A stretch of DNA of 64,000 nucleotides from positions 173,977-237,976 of the forward strand of contig JAREWP010000090.1 in assembly GCA_029001845.1 (NCBI GenBank), given 5' to 3'. How positions within the stretch are numbered: position 1 is the stretch's first letter; each line of letters opens with the position of its first letter. The notes under the pieces are model-generated. The model saw nothing but the letters and a program-made list of their open reading frames with translations, had not been told where the DNA came from and searched no databases. Both the position numbers and the translations under genes were made by a program. Below, in pieces: positions 36,947 to 45,765 of this stretch. This DNA comes from Candidatus Magnetocorallium paracelense (GTDB lineage: Bacteria; Nitrospirota; Thermodesulfovibrionia; Thermodesulfovibrionales; Magnetobacteriaceae).

Positions 36947-37092
36947 TTTATCCCTAAAATAGACAATCACAAAAAATGTAGGGGCAGACCTGTGTGTCTG
37001 CCCCGGCGGTGGCGAAGGAACAAACGCACCGGAGCACCGGACGCGGCCGGGGCGAACACACAGGTTCGCCCCTGGGGATCATCATGAATAAT
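36947..37092 (-). repeat. Interspersed repeat D, copy 2 (inverted)
   Basis: Inverted partner of 34989-35135, about 146 bp, differing mainly in the central GGTGCTCCGGTG segment. It ends 64 bp before the xerD start. Confidence 0.75.
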
Positions 37093-37155
37093 CTGTATGT
37101 TTTGTGGTGATCCTGAGCAAAAAGGATGTTTATTCCTGTTGCCCTGTAATTTAAA

Positions 37156-38037
37156 ATGATGTCCGACGATATATTGATGAAATTTTCAATTTATTTGAAT
37201 GTGGAGCGAGGGCTTGCTCTGAATACGCTCGATTCTTATAATTTGGACTTAGTCGCTTTTTTTAACTTCCTTGTAGAAAGAAATAATACATATAAAGATT
37301 TTGTAAGAGAGGATATCGTTGATTTCATGGATCATATGCGTGTCAGGGGATATTCCTTGAGTTCTATCGGCAGATTTGTTTCCGCGATGAAGACCTTTTG
37401 CAAATATCTGGTTATTGAAAAGGAGAGAGATGACGATCCCGCCGAGAATCTTCACCCGCCAAAAAAGTGGGAACAGATACCCAAAGCACTAAGCTTTGAT
37501 GAAATACTCTCCATTTTGAAAACCAGGGTGCCGGCAAGATATGTAATCAGAGATATCGCCATGCTCGAGCTGCTCTATTCTTCAGGGCTGAGGGTCAGCG
37601 AGCTTGTCAATCTTTCTCTTGACGGAACTGACCTGGAAGCCGGATTTATAAGAGTTGTTGGCAAAGGTTCCAAAGAGAGGCTTGTTCCTGTAAATGAACG
37701 GGCACGGGAAGCGATTAAGAGGTATTTAAGAGAACTGCGTCCGAAGATTATAAAAGAGGGACATTCGCCTTTTCTATTTCTTAACAACAGGGGAAATGCG
37801 ATGACAAGGCAAAGATTTTGGCAGACGATAAAGGCTTATGGCAAAAAAGCCGGGATCGAAATAACTCCTCACACGATACGACACTGTTTTGCTACTCACC
37901 TGTTGGAAGGAGGCGCCGATTTACGTTCGATTCAAAAGATGCTTGGCCATGCAAGTATTTCCACAACTCAGATATATACAAAGGTCTCTACAGAGAGGCT
38001 GAGGAAGGAGTATAATAAATATCACCCAAGGGCATGA
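37156..38037 (+). CDS. xerD: Tyrosine recombinase XerD
   Basis: 293 residues, the usual XerC/D length. N-terminal SAM-like core-binding domain, then the catalytic domain with Arg in SSGLRVSEL, Lys in GKGSKERLVP, HTIRH, LGHASISTTQIYT (His and nucleophile Tyr). It would act with XerC at dif to resolve chromosome dimers. It sits 3 bp upstream of surE, an operon-like arrangement, and lacks integrase-specific neighbours, so it is a housekeeping rather than a phage recombinase. Confidence 0.9.
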   Translation: MMSDDILMKFSIYLNVERGLALNTLDSYNLDLVAFFNFLVERNNTYKDFVREDIVDFMDHMRVRGYSLSSIGRFVSAMKTFCKYLVIEKERDDDPAENLHPPKKWEQIPKALSFDEILSILKTRVPARYVIRDIAMLELLYSSGLRVSELVNLSLDGTDLEAGFIRVVGKGSKERLVPVNERAREAIKRYLRELRPKIIKEGHSPFLFLNNRGNAMTRQRFWQTIKAYGKKAGIEITPHTIRHCFATHLLEGGADLRSIQKMLGHASISTTQIYTKVSTERLRKEYNKYHPRA

Positions 38038-38040
38038 TAT

Positions 38041-38793
38041 ATGACGACGATTCTTGTAACAAATGACGACGGAGTCAACGCACCGGGGCTGAAGGCCCTT
38101 TATACAGCTTTAAAAGAGTTGGGTAAGGTAATTGTTGTTGCTCCTGAAAGAGAACAGAGCGCTTCGAGCCACTCTTTAACGATGCACAGACCACTCAGGC
38201 CGATTTCCATGGGCGGAGATATTTATGCAGTAAATGGCACTCCCACAGATTGTGTTACCATTGCAGTTGGAAAAATTATTGAAGAAACTCCTTCTCTGGT
38301 AGTGTCCGGTGTAAATAACGGAGGCAATTTGGGAGATGATGTCACTTACTCCGGAACTGTTTCGGCAGCTATTGAAGGTACTATTCTCGGTATTCCCTCC
38401 CTGGCTGTCTCTGTTGCTGGAGAGGGAAATTTTAATTTTGAGACGGCTTCCTTTTATGCTTCAAGAGTTTCGGAGAGAATTCTGAAAAAGGGATTGCCTA
38501 AGGGAGTTCTCCTTAATATGAATGTTCCGAATGTGGAATACGATAAAATCTGTGGTGTGAAATTCACTGTTCAGGGCAAAAGAGTATATGACGGTTCAAT
38601 TTCCGAGACATTCGATCCCTGGGGGAGGAAACATTACTGGATAGGCGGGGGAACGCCTGTTTGGGAAGCCGGAGACAATACCGATTTTCATGCCGTTGAG
38701 AGAGGTTTTGTTTCAATTACTCCTGTCAGGCTTGATTTGACAGATTACGGTGCTCTGAATTATCTCAAAACGGAATGGAGGGATTTTTTATGA
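38041..38793 (+). CDS. surE: 5'-nucleotidase SurE
   Basis: 250 residues. The signature NDDGVNAPG at the start, the VVAPEREQSA motif, VNGTPTDC and SGVNNGGNLGDDVTYSGTVSAA metal- and substrate-binding motifs are all intact. It is a metal-dependent nucleoside monophosphate phosphatase associated with stationary-phase survival. It is co-transcribed with xerD and its stop codon directly abuts the stop of the convergent gene at 38794. Confidence 0.95.
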   Translation: MTTILVTNDDGVNAPGLKALYTALKELGKVIVVAPEREQSASSHSLTMHRPLRPISMGGDIYAVNGTPTDCVTIAVGKIIEETPSLVVSGVNNGGNLGDDVTYSGTVSAAIEGTILGIPSLAVSVAGEGNFNFETASFYASRVSERILKKGLPKGVLLNMNVPNVEYDKICGVKFTVQGKRVYDGSISETFDPWGRKHYWIGGGTPVWEAGDNTDFHAVERGFVSITPVRLDLTDYGALNYLKTEWRDFL

Positions 38794-39510
38794 TCACTCA
38801 TCTTCTGTCTGCATGGCTGTTGACCAGCCTGTTTCCCCTTTTGTCTCTTTGTAGAGTGTAATATACTCCTGGTCAAGGGTATCGTAGTTATCTTTCAGGC
38901 GGTTATAGTCCTCCTCTTTACGCTTCAGCTCTTCTTTGAGTTCTTTTGATTCGCTTTCGAGTTCGTGTAACTTATTTTGCAGCACAGTTACTTCAGCACT
39001 GTCAGCCAATCCGGCGGAATCGGTGATTGCTACCGTGTCCGATAACTCAAGGCTGTCATCAACCTGAACAGAAGGTTGAGTTGACTGCGCGGCAGGCTGA
39101 GGTGCTTGTGCTTTTTGTTGCTCCAGCCTCTTTATTCTTAAAATCTGGCTTTTAAAAAGATCTGTAAAATGCTTAAAAAGATTTTTCCAGAATTCTTCCG
39201 TATTGCCTTCACACCTCCTGTAACCGGTAAGCGCCGTTTCAGCAAACTGCAGCTTGATCAGATGAAGCTCCTTTTCTGTCATTGTCTCCAGATTATTCTC
39301 TCCCTGAGAATCTCCTTTAAACTTATCCAGTCCCCTTTCCAAATCGGCCAGTTCGCTTTCAAGGTACCCTTCGAAGTCGTCACTTCCGATCACTCCGGCT
39401 CCGCCGCCTCCCCCTCCTTTTGATCTTTTAAAGAAAAAGACAGAGAGAAAGAGGAAGATAAAGAAAAATTCAATTATAAATAATAACAGCAGCGGATCTA
39501 TCTTAATCAT
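38794..39510 (-). CDS. Membrane-anchored coiled-coil protein
   Basis: 238 residues. One transmembrane helix (about 6-28) precedes a Gly-rich joint (SKGGGGGGAG), a helical region, a Pro/Gln/Ala/Ser-rich linker and a strongly charged C-terminal coiled coil (KLHELESESKELKEELKRKEEDYNRLKDNYD without break). No enzymatic motif. Third gene of the 41404-38794 operon, overlapping the VWA gene by 4 bp (ATGA). A structural or assembly partner of the VWA protein is inferred from position. Confidence 0.75.
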   Translation of the reverse strand: MIKIDPLLLLFIIEFFFIFLFLSVFFFKRSKGGGGGGAGVIGSDDFEGYLESELADLERGLDKFKGDSQGENNLETMTEKELHLIKLQFAETALTGYRRCEGNTEEFWKNLFKHFTDLFKSQILRIKRLEQQKAQAPQPAAQSTQPSVQVDDSLELSDTVAITDSAGLADSAEVTVLQNKLHELESESKELKEELKRKEEDYNRLKDNYDTLDQEYITLYKETKGETGWSTAMQTEDE

Positions 39511-41030
39511 TTCTTCTTTCTCTTCAGGAGTTTATTGACAAATTTACTTATAAAGGTCAATCTTCTGTAAGCGACATGAAAGAGTGATGATATTGAGAGG
39601 AGGGCAATATTAATTATCGAAAATTTAATCAGAACTTCTTTCCACGAGAAAAATTTCTCAATGTTCTCATCTGCGCCGTCCTGTAGATTTTCCTCCGCCT
39701 CTTCTGTCTCTACTTTTGGAGTCGCTGTTTTTCTTTTTATCTCCTTCAGCCTGTTCTTTGGAATGGCATGAAACGTCCTGTTTATAACCCTTTCGAATGT
39801 AAGCCCTTTTATGGCAAGTGTAACTTTGTATTCTCCTTCCTCTTCAGGCCTAAAGAGATGGGAAAAAATACCGTCACCCTTTTTTCTGTCCATATCGTTG
39901 CCTTCGTCATAGAGAACCATTTTCTTTATATCTCCGTCAGGGAGGTGTACATGGGCATAAGCCAATGCTCTTCTGAGAAGGCTTTTCTCTTCCAGAAGTC
40001 TGCCGTCTTTTTGGATCCACACTTCTATGTTTATCTTTTCCTTTACAGGGTATAAGGGCTCTATAAGACTGGATATAAGCTCCAGGTTTGTAGCAATATA
40101 GGCTTTGTTGTTTTTCCCTTTACTGAAGAGTATCTTCCATTTTCCGCGAGTCGGGTTTTTAATTGTGATCATATCAAATAATGTGGTTTCACGCCACTTG
40201 AAATTTTTGTTTTGCTCACTTGACGTATGCTTTATATCGCCGGGAGAAAGCAGTTGTATCTTTGTTTTTGGAGTTTTTTTTGTGGCCATCAGAGTGATCT
40301 TGTCTGTGAAGACATCGATTTCAAAGGAACCGTCTATGACAGGCAGTTTGTTGGGCGTTTTTAACAGCTCCAGTATGGAAATGAATGTGGGTTGTAAGTC
40401 TTTTTGACCGGAGGCAAGGTAAAAGGTTCCGAATGTTGTATCTGCAATCTCTTTCAAAAGCACTTTATCGGACTTTTCGGTAAAGGCTATGGTAAATATG
40501 CGTATGCCTTTTTTCTTTACCGTTTTTAAGAGATCACTTTGCAGGATATCTACTAATTGTGCATCCCTGTCGGGATCTCCGGTATCCATCTTTCCGCTTG
40601 ACATAAGAACAGCAACAGGTTGACCTTTTCTCGGATATGTATCTGAGGCGAATGCTTCATAACCTGCTCTCACTGCTTCATATAGATTGGTAAAATCTCC
40701 GTCAGAGACGATTTCATTAATCGAATTCAGCAGTTTCTCTTTATCTTCATCCGTTGACAGCGGGGTCAGAGTATTTATCGTTTGACTTCTATCGTTAAAA
40801 CTGACAATTCCTGCTCTGTCTTTTTTGCTTAGCAGCGACAGGAACAATATAGCAGCAGAATTTCTGATATTATCTGGGTCTGTCTTTTTCATCCCGGCTG
40901 AGCTGTCCAATATGAGCATTACATCGATTTGGGTGTCAGTTGTCTGACAAGAGAGGTTTGACGGGAAAAAGAAAAGGTTTACATGTATTATAATAAAGGC
41001 TGCAAGGAATAAATAAGAAAGCAGTTTCAT
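39507..41030 (-). CDS. Membrane VWA-domain protein
   Basis: 507 residues. A signal peptide, then a von Willebrand A domain with MIDAS DSSAG (DxSxG), a conserved Thr/Asp pattern and SSGKMDTGD, a middle beta-rich region and a C-terminal transmembrane helix (IINIALLSISSLFHVAY) with a basic tail. It is a periplasmic metal-dependent adhesion module anchored at the C-terminus. It overlaps both neighbours by 4 bp. Confidence 0.85.
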   Translation of the reverse strand: MKLLSYLFLAAFIIIHVNLFFFPSNLSCQTTDTQIDVMLILDSSAGMKKTDPDNIRNSAAILFLSLLSKKDRAGIVSFNDRSQTINTLTPLSTDEDKEKLLNSINEIVSDGDFTNLYEAVRAGYEAFASDTYPRKGQPVAVLMSSGKMDTGDPDRDAQLVDILQSDLLKTVKKKGIRIFTIAFTEKSDKVLLKEIADTTFGTFYLASGQKDLQPTFISILELLKTPNKLPVIDGSFEIDVFTDKITLMATKKTPKTKIQLLSPGDIKHTSSEQNKNFKWRETTLFDMITIKNPTRGKWKILFSKGKNNKAYIATNLELISSLIEPLYPVKEKINIEVWIQKDGRLLEEKSLLRRALAYAHVHLPDGDIKKMVLYDEGNDMDRKKGDGIFSHLFRPEEEGEYKVTLAIKGLTFERVINRTFHAIPKNRLKEIKRKTATPKVETEEAEENLQDGADENIEKFFSWKEVLIKFSIINIALLSISSLFHVAYRRLTFISKFVNKLLKRKKK

Positions 41031-41404
41031 TTTGTCGCTAACGTTCCTCTTTCCTTAAAATCTGCTAAAACCTGTTTAAGCTCCTCATCGGAGAGTATGC
41101 CCTTTTGCACCAGCAGTTCTCCGATCCTGACATTGTTACTGCTTATCGATTCATCGATGCCTGCCAGTTTTTCATCGTCAGCAATTTGTAATTCCTTTAA
41201 TGCATCTCTGAAATTAATTAATTTTTCTCTTTGAAAGGAACGTGTTTTCTTAAATTCGTCAATTGTAATGAACTCGCCTTCGATGGCTGCAAGTGCGTAG
41301 GAACTGTTTAACTCCGATTGTACCTGTACAAGTTGTCTTAAATCCTGCTCGGATATTTTGCCTTCTCTTACCAAAAATCTGCCGAAAAGAATAGGAATAC
41401 CCAT
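41027..41404 (-). CDS. MshEN-like mini-protein
   Basis: 125 residues composed of two copies of a half-domain: FGRFLVREGKISEQDLRQLV and RIGELLVQKGILSDEELKQV. This R/F-xG-x-x-L-V-x-x-G-x-I pattern is that of the N-terminal MshEN domain of type II secretion/MSHA ATPases, which binds c-di-GMP in characterised cases. No ATPase or other output domain is attached. First gene of the minus-strand operon with the VWA and coiled-coil proteins; AGGAGG precedes the start. Confidence 0.7.
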   Translation of the reverse strand: MGIPILFGRFLVREGKISEQDLRQLVQVQSELNSSYALAAIEGEFITIDEFKKTRSFQREKLINFRDALKELQIADDEKLAGIDESISSNNVRIGELLVQKGILSDEELKQVLADFKERGTLATK

Positions 41405-41448
41405 ATAATCCTCCTAAGATATAGATCGGTTAATCGTTATTATCCAAT

Positions 41449-41582
41449 CAATGTCATTCACTTAAGGAGTAAAGCACCTTCTGTCTTCATCGGCTAAACT
41501 CAAAGGCTCCGCTTCGCTGCGCCTACTCAGACATGACCCGCTTCTGTCGGAAAACACTTCACCCCTTAAGTTAATGGTATTG
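41449..41582. mobile_element. 134-bp MITE, copy 3
   Basis: Most diverged copy, with CATTCACTTAAGG and AAAACACTTC changes in the arms, but same length and ends. Perfect 10-bp target duplication ATTATCCAAT (41439-41448 and 41583-41592). It fills the centre of the divergent gap 41405-41807; no gene seen in the rest. Confidence 0.88.
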
Positions 41583-41807
41583 ATTATCCAATAATATGTA
41601 GCTTGCGAGTATAGTATTATTATAGAATATTAGGCAAGTTTTAAACTCATATGGTTGTTGATACTCAGACTCGTTCAGTATGTTTCGCTTTGGTTTCCCA
41701 GGAATATTCGTGTTGTCATAATCGTTCTTGCTTTTTCTTTGTTTAACTTGCTATGTTTATTTTATGTTTACAATGAAATGTTGACTGAAACGACCGGGAG
41801 GTAACGA

Positions 41808-42077
41808 ATGGGACGTATAACCGCATCGGTCACTATCTCGAATCTTTTTGATAAAGAGAAGAAAATCAGAATAGACGCTTTAATCGATAGAGGCGCATCT
41901 CATATGATATTGCCGAAGGAATGGAAAGACAGGCTTGGCGATCTTGAAGAGATTAGGTGTGTTGATCTCGAAACAGCAACTCAAAAAACTGTGCAAGGCA
42001 GTGTATATGGTCCTGTAAGACTTCAAATCGAGGGATTTGCGCCTGTTTTTACAGATCGATGTGAGAGGCTCCGGTAA
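41808..42077 (+). pseudogene. Truncated retropepsin-like aspartic protease
   Basis: 89 codons resembling small bacterial retropepsin-like proteins (ALIDRGASHMILPKEW, LETATQ, VYGPVRLQIEGFAPVFT). The catalytic motif, normally DTG, reads DRG (codon AGA, one base from ACA). The C-terminal third, expected to follow PVFT, is missing; instead the frame ends after eight unrelated residues, directly against the start of the next gene. Both defects point to a dead remnant; expression is possible because GGGAGG precedes the ATG. Confidence 0.65.
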
Positions 42078-43532
42078 ATGAGACGAATTTCAGGCCTCTC
42101 TGTATTCATAAAGGTTTTTATAGTTTTAACGTGGGTTGTATTGACAGGTTTGCTTGTGGAGAGGCATTACCTTGCAGGCGATTCTTCGTTAACTGCTATT
42201 CCTCGTGATTCAGGCTTTTTCAAGGACCAATGGATGGGGATTTATTTTCATGGAGAAAAAGCAGGATATTCTCACAGGAATATTGTTCCTGTTGATCACG
42301 GATATGAGATCAAAGAAATCATGAACCTGAATATGAGTGTTTTAGGGGAACATAAGAACGTAGAGACATCGATAAAGGGGATACTGGATAATGAACTCAG
42401 ACTTATTTCATTTGATTTATCGATTAAATCCGATGTTGACATAAATATAAAGGGGAAGGTGGCGGATATGACATTATTTATCGATATTAATACACTTGGT
42501 AATAAATCTTCAAGGTCGATTGAGTTAACACAGATTCCCTCTTTAAACACTTCTATTTTACCCTCTGTTTTCACAGATGAGTTTTCACAGGGCAAGAGGC
42601 TTTCACTCCCTGTTTTCGATCCGTCGATCATGTCCGTGGGGGAGTTAAAAATGGAAGTGTTAGGTAGTGAAAATATTATGATAGCAGGCATAGAAGAGAG
42701 CGCCTATAAAGTTGGAGGCGATTTCAGGGGAATGGAATTTTATATATGGTATTCCGAAGATGGAGAGATACTGAAGGAGGAAAGCGCAATTGGTTACACC
42801 CTGGTCAAGGAAGACCCCGATGACGCCGTACAGCCGGGCCGTCCCTCGCTTGACCTGTTGGCAGGCTCTTCCATACCGTTTAATCTTACTCTTCCTGAGA
42901 ATACGGAGTATCTGAAAGTCAGAATTTCAGGTGTCGATATAAAGGGCCTTGATCTTAACGGAGACAGGCAGATTTTGAAGGGCGATATGCTGGAGGTGAG
43001 GAAATCCGGCATTCGATCCGTTAGTAAAGGAGACGTTCAGGCAGGATCGGGAAATATGAATGAATACCTGAGTCCAACCATTTTTGTAAACTCCGCTGAC
43101 AATAATATTATGAATCTCTCAAGAGAGATAGTCAGAGGAGAGAGCGATAAAAACAAGGCTGTCAAGCTTATTTATGAGTGGGTTTACAAAAATATAAAGA
43201 AATCCCCTGCTATTACAATACCAATGGCAACGGATGTCCTAAAAACTCTTAAGGGCGACTGCAATGAACATACCGTATTGTTTACAGCCCTGTCCAGAGC
43301 AGCAGGTATTCCGACAAGAATGTCGGCGGGGTTGTTATATAGTGACGGGAGTTTTTACTATCATACATGGCCTGAAGTTTATACAGGACAGTGGATGGCG
43401 ATCGATCCGACAGCCGGTCGATTCCCGGCGGACGCCTCTTATATCAGACTGATTACGGGAGATTTGGAAAGGCAGGCGGATATTTTGAGAGTTATGGGGC
43501 GTATTAAACTTGAAGGGATTTCATTCAGGTGA
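42078..43532 (+). CDS. Membrane-anchored transglutaminase-like protein
   Basis: 484 residues with an N-terminal transmembrane anchor (about 10-27). A beta-rich region of about 330 residues precedes a transglutaminase core with Cys395 (GDCNEHT), His429 (YYHTWPEV) and Asp443 (AIDPTAG), the complete triad. It is periplasmic. It comes directly before the MSHA-like operon (98-bp gap), so it may process or crosslink a surface component; that link is positional only. A GCTGAAG-type repeat lies in the gap. Confidence 0.85.
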   Translation: MRRISGLSVFIKVFIVLTWVVLTGLLVERHYLAGDSSLTAIPRDSGFFKDQWMGIYFHGEKAGYSHRNIVPVDHGYEIKEIMNLNMSVLGEHKNVETSIKGILDNELRLISFDLSIKSDVDINIKGKVADMTLFIDINTLGNKSSRSIELTQIPSLNTSILPSVFTDEFSQGKRLSLPVFDPSIMSVGELKMEVLGSENIMIAGIEESAYKVGGDFRGMEFYIWYSEDGEILKEESAIGYTLVKEDPDDAVQPGRPSLDLLAGSSIPFNLTLPENTEYLKVRISGVDIKGLDLNGDRQILKGDMLEVRKSGIRSVSKGDVQAGSGNMNEYLSPTIFVNSADNNIMNLSREIVRGESDKNKAVKLIYEWVYKNIKKSPAITIPMATDVLKTLKGDCNEHTVLFTALSRAAGIPTRMSAGLLYSDGSFYYHTWPEVYTGQWMAIDPTAGRFPADASYIRLITGDLERQADILRVMGRIKLEGISFR

Positions 43533-43630
43533 TTTTTGTCAAATTGAAACGATACAAGTGTTAGGCTGAAGACTGAAGGCTGAAGCAAAAAATTAAATGA
43601 CCTGAGTGCGTCGGCCAATAAAAAATCTGA

Positions 43631-45214
43631 ATGAGAAAAAAAGTTGTAATCAGTATTGAAGGCAAAGACAAATATAAGGTATTGTTTGCAAATAAAAGGG
43701 GCGGCGCTTATTTTGTCGATGAGATCAAAGCTTTTGACATAGATCAATTAAAGGATTTCCTCAATGAAAAAGACCATGACAATTTTATTATTATATCCCT
43801 CTTTGACGACTTCAATCTTGACATCATCAATATTCCGCCAGTAAAGGGAAAATTCGTCACACCTCTGTTGGAATCGGAGGTAAGAAAGTTACATCCCAAT
43901 AAAACTCTTTTTTCCAATACCTTTTTTTTCCTTGGTGAAACGGCGGACCCCGGTATGTCACAACATAAATATGCGGTTTTCACTATTTTACGTTCTCAAA
44001 TAGACGAAATAATTAAACTTTTTACATCAAAGGGAAAAAACATCTCTTCCCTTTATCATAACATAAGTACAATTCCCTTCCTTTTGAGTGACGCAAAGAG
44101 CACTTCTTTACTGCTTATCGAAACGGACGAACAAAAGCATATCATTCTCATAGAAAATAACAATGTCATTTTCGCACGATCCTATCCTTCCATTGAAGAG
44201 GGACTGGCTGATTACGATATTCAAAATCTCGATATGACCATCAATTATTGCAAACAAAATCTTAAAGTGCTGCCTGAAAACATAATCGTTGCAGGTTTCA
44301 GGGAGGGCGGCTTTAAAGCGACTGTTCCTTTAATTGCTCCTCTTCCCCCAATGCTGGCTCTAGGCATTCCTGAGATGATGACAGGAGTGGACGGAGAAAC
44401 CTTTAATGAAAATATCATGGCCATAAGCGCGTTATGCGCCGGAAAGGGAGTCATGCCGTCGGGCGGGAAGGTCGATATTAATCTTTTGACAAAGGAGTAT
44501 AAGGTTTTTCGTCGTCTGAAATCCTACTTCAGGTATATTTCTTTTCTCTTTCTACTGCTTTCTTTGGTATTGATTGTTTATTGCGGCATTAAGGGTACGT
44601 ATATTATAAACGAGAAAAAGAAGACAGAACAGATGAGGGAACTTCGCAGCGATATTTCCGAAGCTATCGAGACGAATAAGCAGTTAAGCTCCTTAATGAA
44701 AGATCATTCGAAGATACTGGACTTCCTGACTGAGATATCAAAGGATATAAATCCAAAGGATTTTCTGACCGATTTCTCAAAAATAGACACAGAGGGTTTG
44801 GTTTTCGATTTTTTTGACTGGATATCCCACAAGGGAGGCGCAGTTGCGGAAATCAACGGTCTTGTTGAGACTGACGGGTTTTATGGTATGCAGGAGAGGG
44901 TGAAGACTTTGGAACAGCAGTTGTATGGCATTAAAGGAGTCAATCTGATAGTGAGTGAGTTCGATCTGAGCCGTAAGTGGTTCAATATGGTTATAATATT
45001 TGTGTCGGCCGATGAAGAGGAAGATATCGAAAGCATCAAAGAGGAGCTCCTTGAAAGTTATGAAAAAAGAAAACAGAGAAATATCAGGAGTATTGAAAAA
45101 TCTAAAGATAGAGGAAAGTCTCAGTTCAGCGACGCTTTTAAGGAGTTGAAGAAAATGAAAGAGATCGATCCCTCGGATAAACTGGACGACCTGATGAAAA
45201 AGATAATGGAATGA
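43631..45214 (+). CDS. MshI/PilM-PilN-like assembly platform protein
   Basis: 527 residues. The N-terminal ~280 residues look like the actin-like PilM/GspL fold (VVISIEGKD start, SLLLIETDEQ, DMTINYCKQ), followed by a membrane helix (about 298-320) and a periplasmic PilN/GspL-like coiled and ferredoxin-like region, then a charged extension. This PilM-PilN fusion layout is that of MshI. First gene of a tightly packed operon to 52561; it overlaps the next gene by 4 bp. Confidence 0.75.
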   Translation: MRKKVVISIEGKDKYKVLFANKRGGAYFVDEIKAFDIDQLKDFLNEKDHDNFIIISLFDDFNLDIINIPPVKGKFVTPLLESEVRKLHPNKTLFSNTFFFLGETADPGMSQHKYAVFTILRSQIDEIIKLFTSKGKNISSLYHNISTIPFLLSDAKSTSLLLIETDEQKHIILIENNNVIFARSYPSIEEGLADYDIQNLDMTINYCKQNLKVLPENIIVAGFREGGFKATVPLIAPLPPMLALGIPEMMTGVDGETFNENIMAISALCAGKGVMPSGGKVDINLLTKEYKVFRRLKSYFRYISFLFLLLSLVLIVYCGIKGTYIINEKKKTEQMRELRSDISEAIETNKQLSSLMKDHSKILDFLTEISKDINPKDFLTDFSKIDTEGLVFDFFDWISHKGGAVAEINGLVETDGFYGMQERVKTLEQQLYGIKGVNLIVSEFDLSRKWFNMVIIFVSADEEEDIESIKEELLESYEKRKQRNIRSIEKSKDRGKSQFSDAFKELKKMKEIDPSDKLDDLMKKIME

Positions 45215-45765
45215 AGGATTTCTATTTTACCCATCTAAAAAAAGTCGCCCTCAGGAGCATTATCGCCGGTGTCATACTGTTCATCACCTTTATGCCTGCA
45301 ATGATCATCAAGAAATATAATGACACACTTTCTCATTCCACAAGAAAAATAGGTATTATCAAAAGAAATCTCGTTAAAATGATTAACGATCTTAAGGACA
45401 GAGAGAGTATTTTAAACAGCCTCGATTCGCTGCTTCCGGACAATTTCCTGGAGATGAACGGCAGGGAGATGATTCTGCTGAATATCGACGAATTGAAATC
45501 GAACTTTGAGAATGTAAAAATATCCATAATCGCCTTTGAAGAAAGAGATGATAAAGTAACCCTCCCCGTTGAAATGACATTTCCACTGAACAGATACGGT
45601 GAATTGATCGAACTTCTGGCTTACCTGAAAACAATGACGTTTCCTTTTTTCAAGTTAAATACGATGTCACTCTATACATACAATGATGATGACACAGGCG
45701 GTATGGATATTTTTCGTTGCATGATCGTCGGCAACATGGTTTTCCCTTCCGTTTTGAGTGATTAA
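45211..45765 (+). CDS. MshJ/PilO/GspM-like protein
   Basis: 184 residues: short cytosolic tail, one membrane helix (about 14-33), periplasmic coiled coil and a ferredoxin-like C-terminal domain (VTLPVEMTFPLNRYGELIELLAYL broken by short loops). Sequence similarity to PilO is weak; the call rests on topology and on its place after the PilM/N-like gene. Overlaps both neighbours. Confidence 0.7.
   Translation: MKDFYFTHLKKVALRSIIAGVILFITFMPAMIIKKYNDTLSHSTRKIGIIKRNLVKMINDLKDRESILNSLDSLLPDNFLEMNGREMILLNIDELKSNFENVKISIIAFEERDDKVTLPVEMTFPLNRYGELIELLAYLKTMTFPFFKLNTMSLYTYNDDDTGGMDIFRCMIVGNMVFPSVLSD

Noticed and set aside
36274..36966. 230-codon open frame on the minus strand
   Set aside because: It lies opposite the TrmN6-like gene, runs into the 36818 hairpin, has no ribosome site and reads as unrelated low-similarity sequence; a shadow frame.
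36785..37087. Open frames across the hairpin and repeat D
   Set aside because: They translate palindromic repeats; no gene-like features.
37156..38037. Tyrosine recombinase as a phage or island integrase
   Set aside because: Length, motifs and the surE neighbour fit housekeeping XerD; no attachment-site repeats or phage genes adjoin it.
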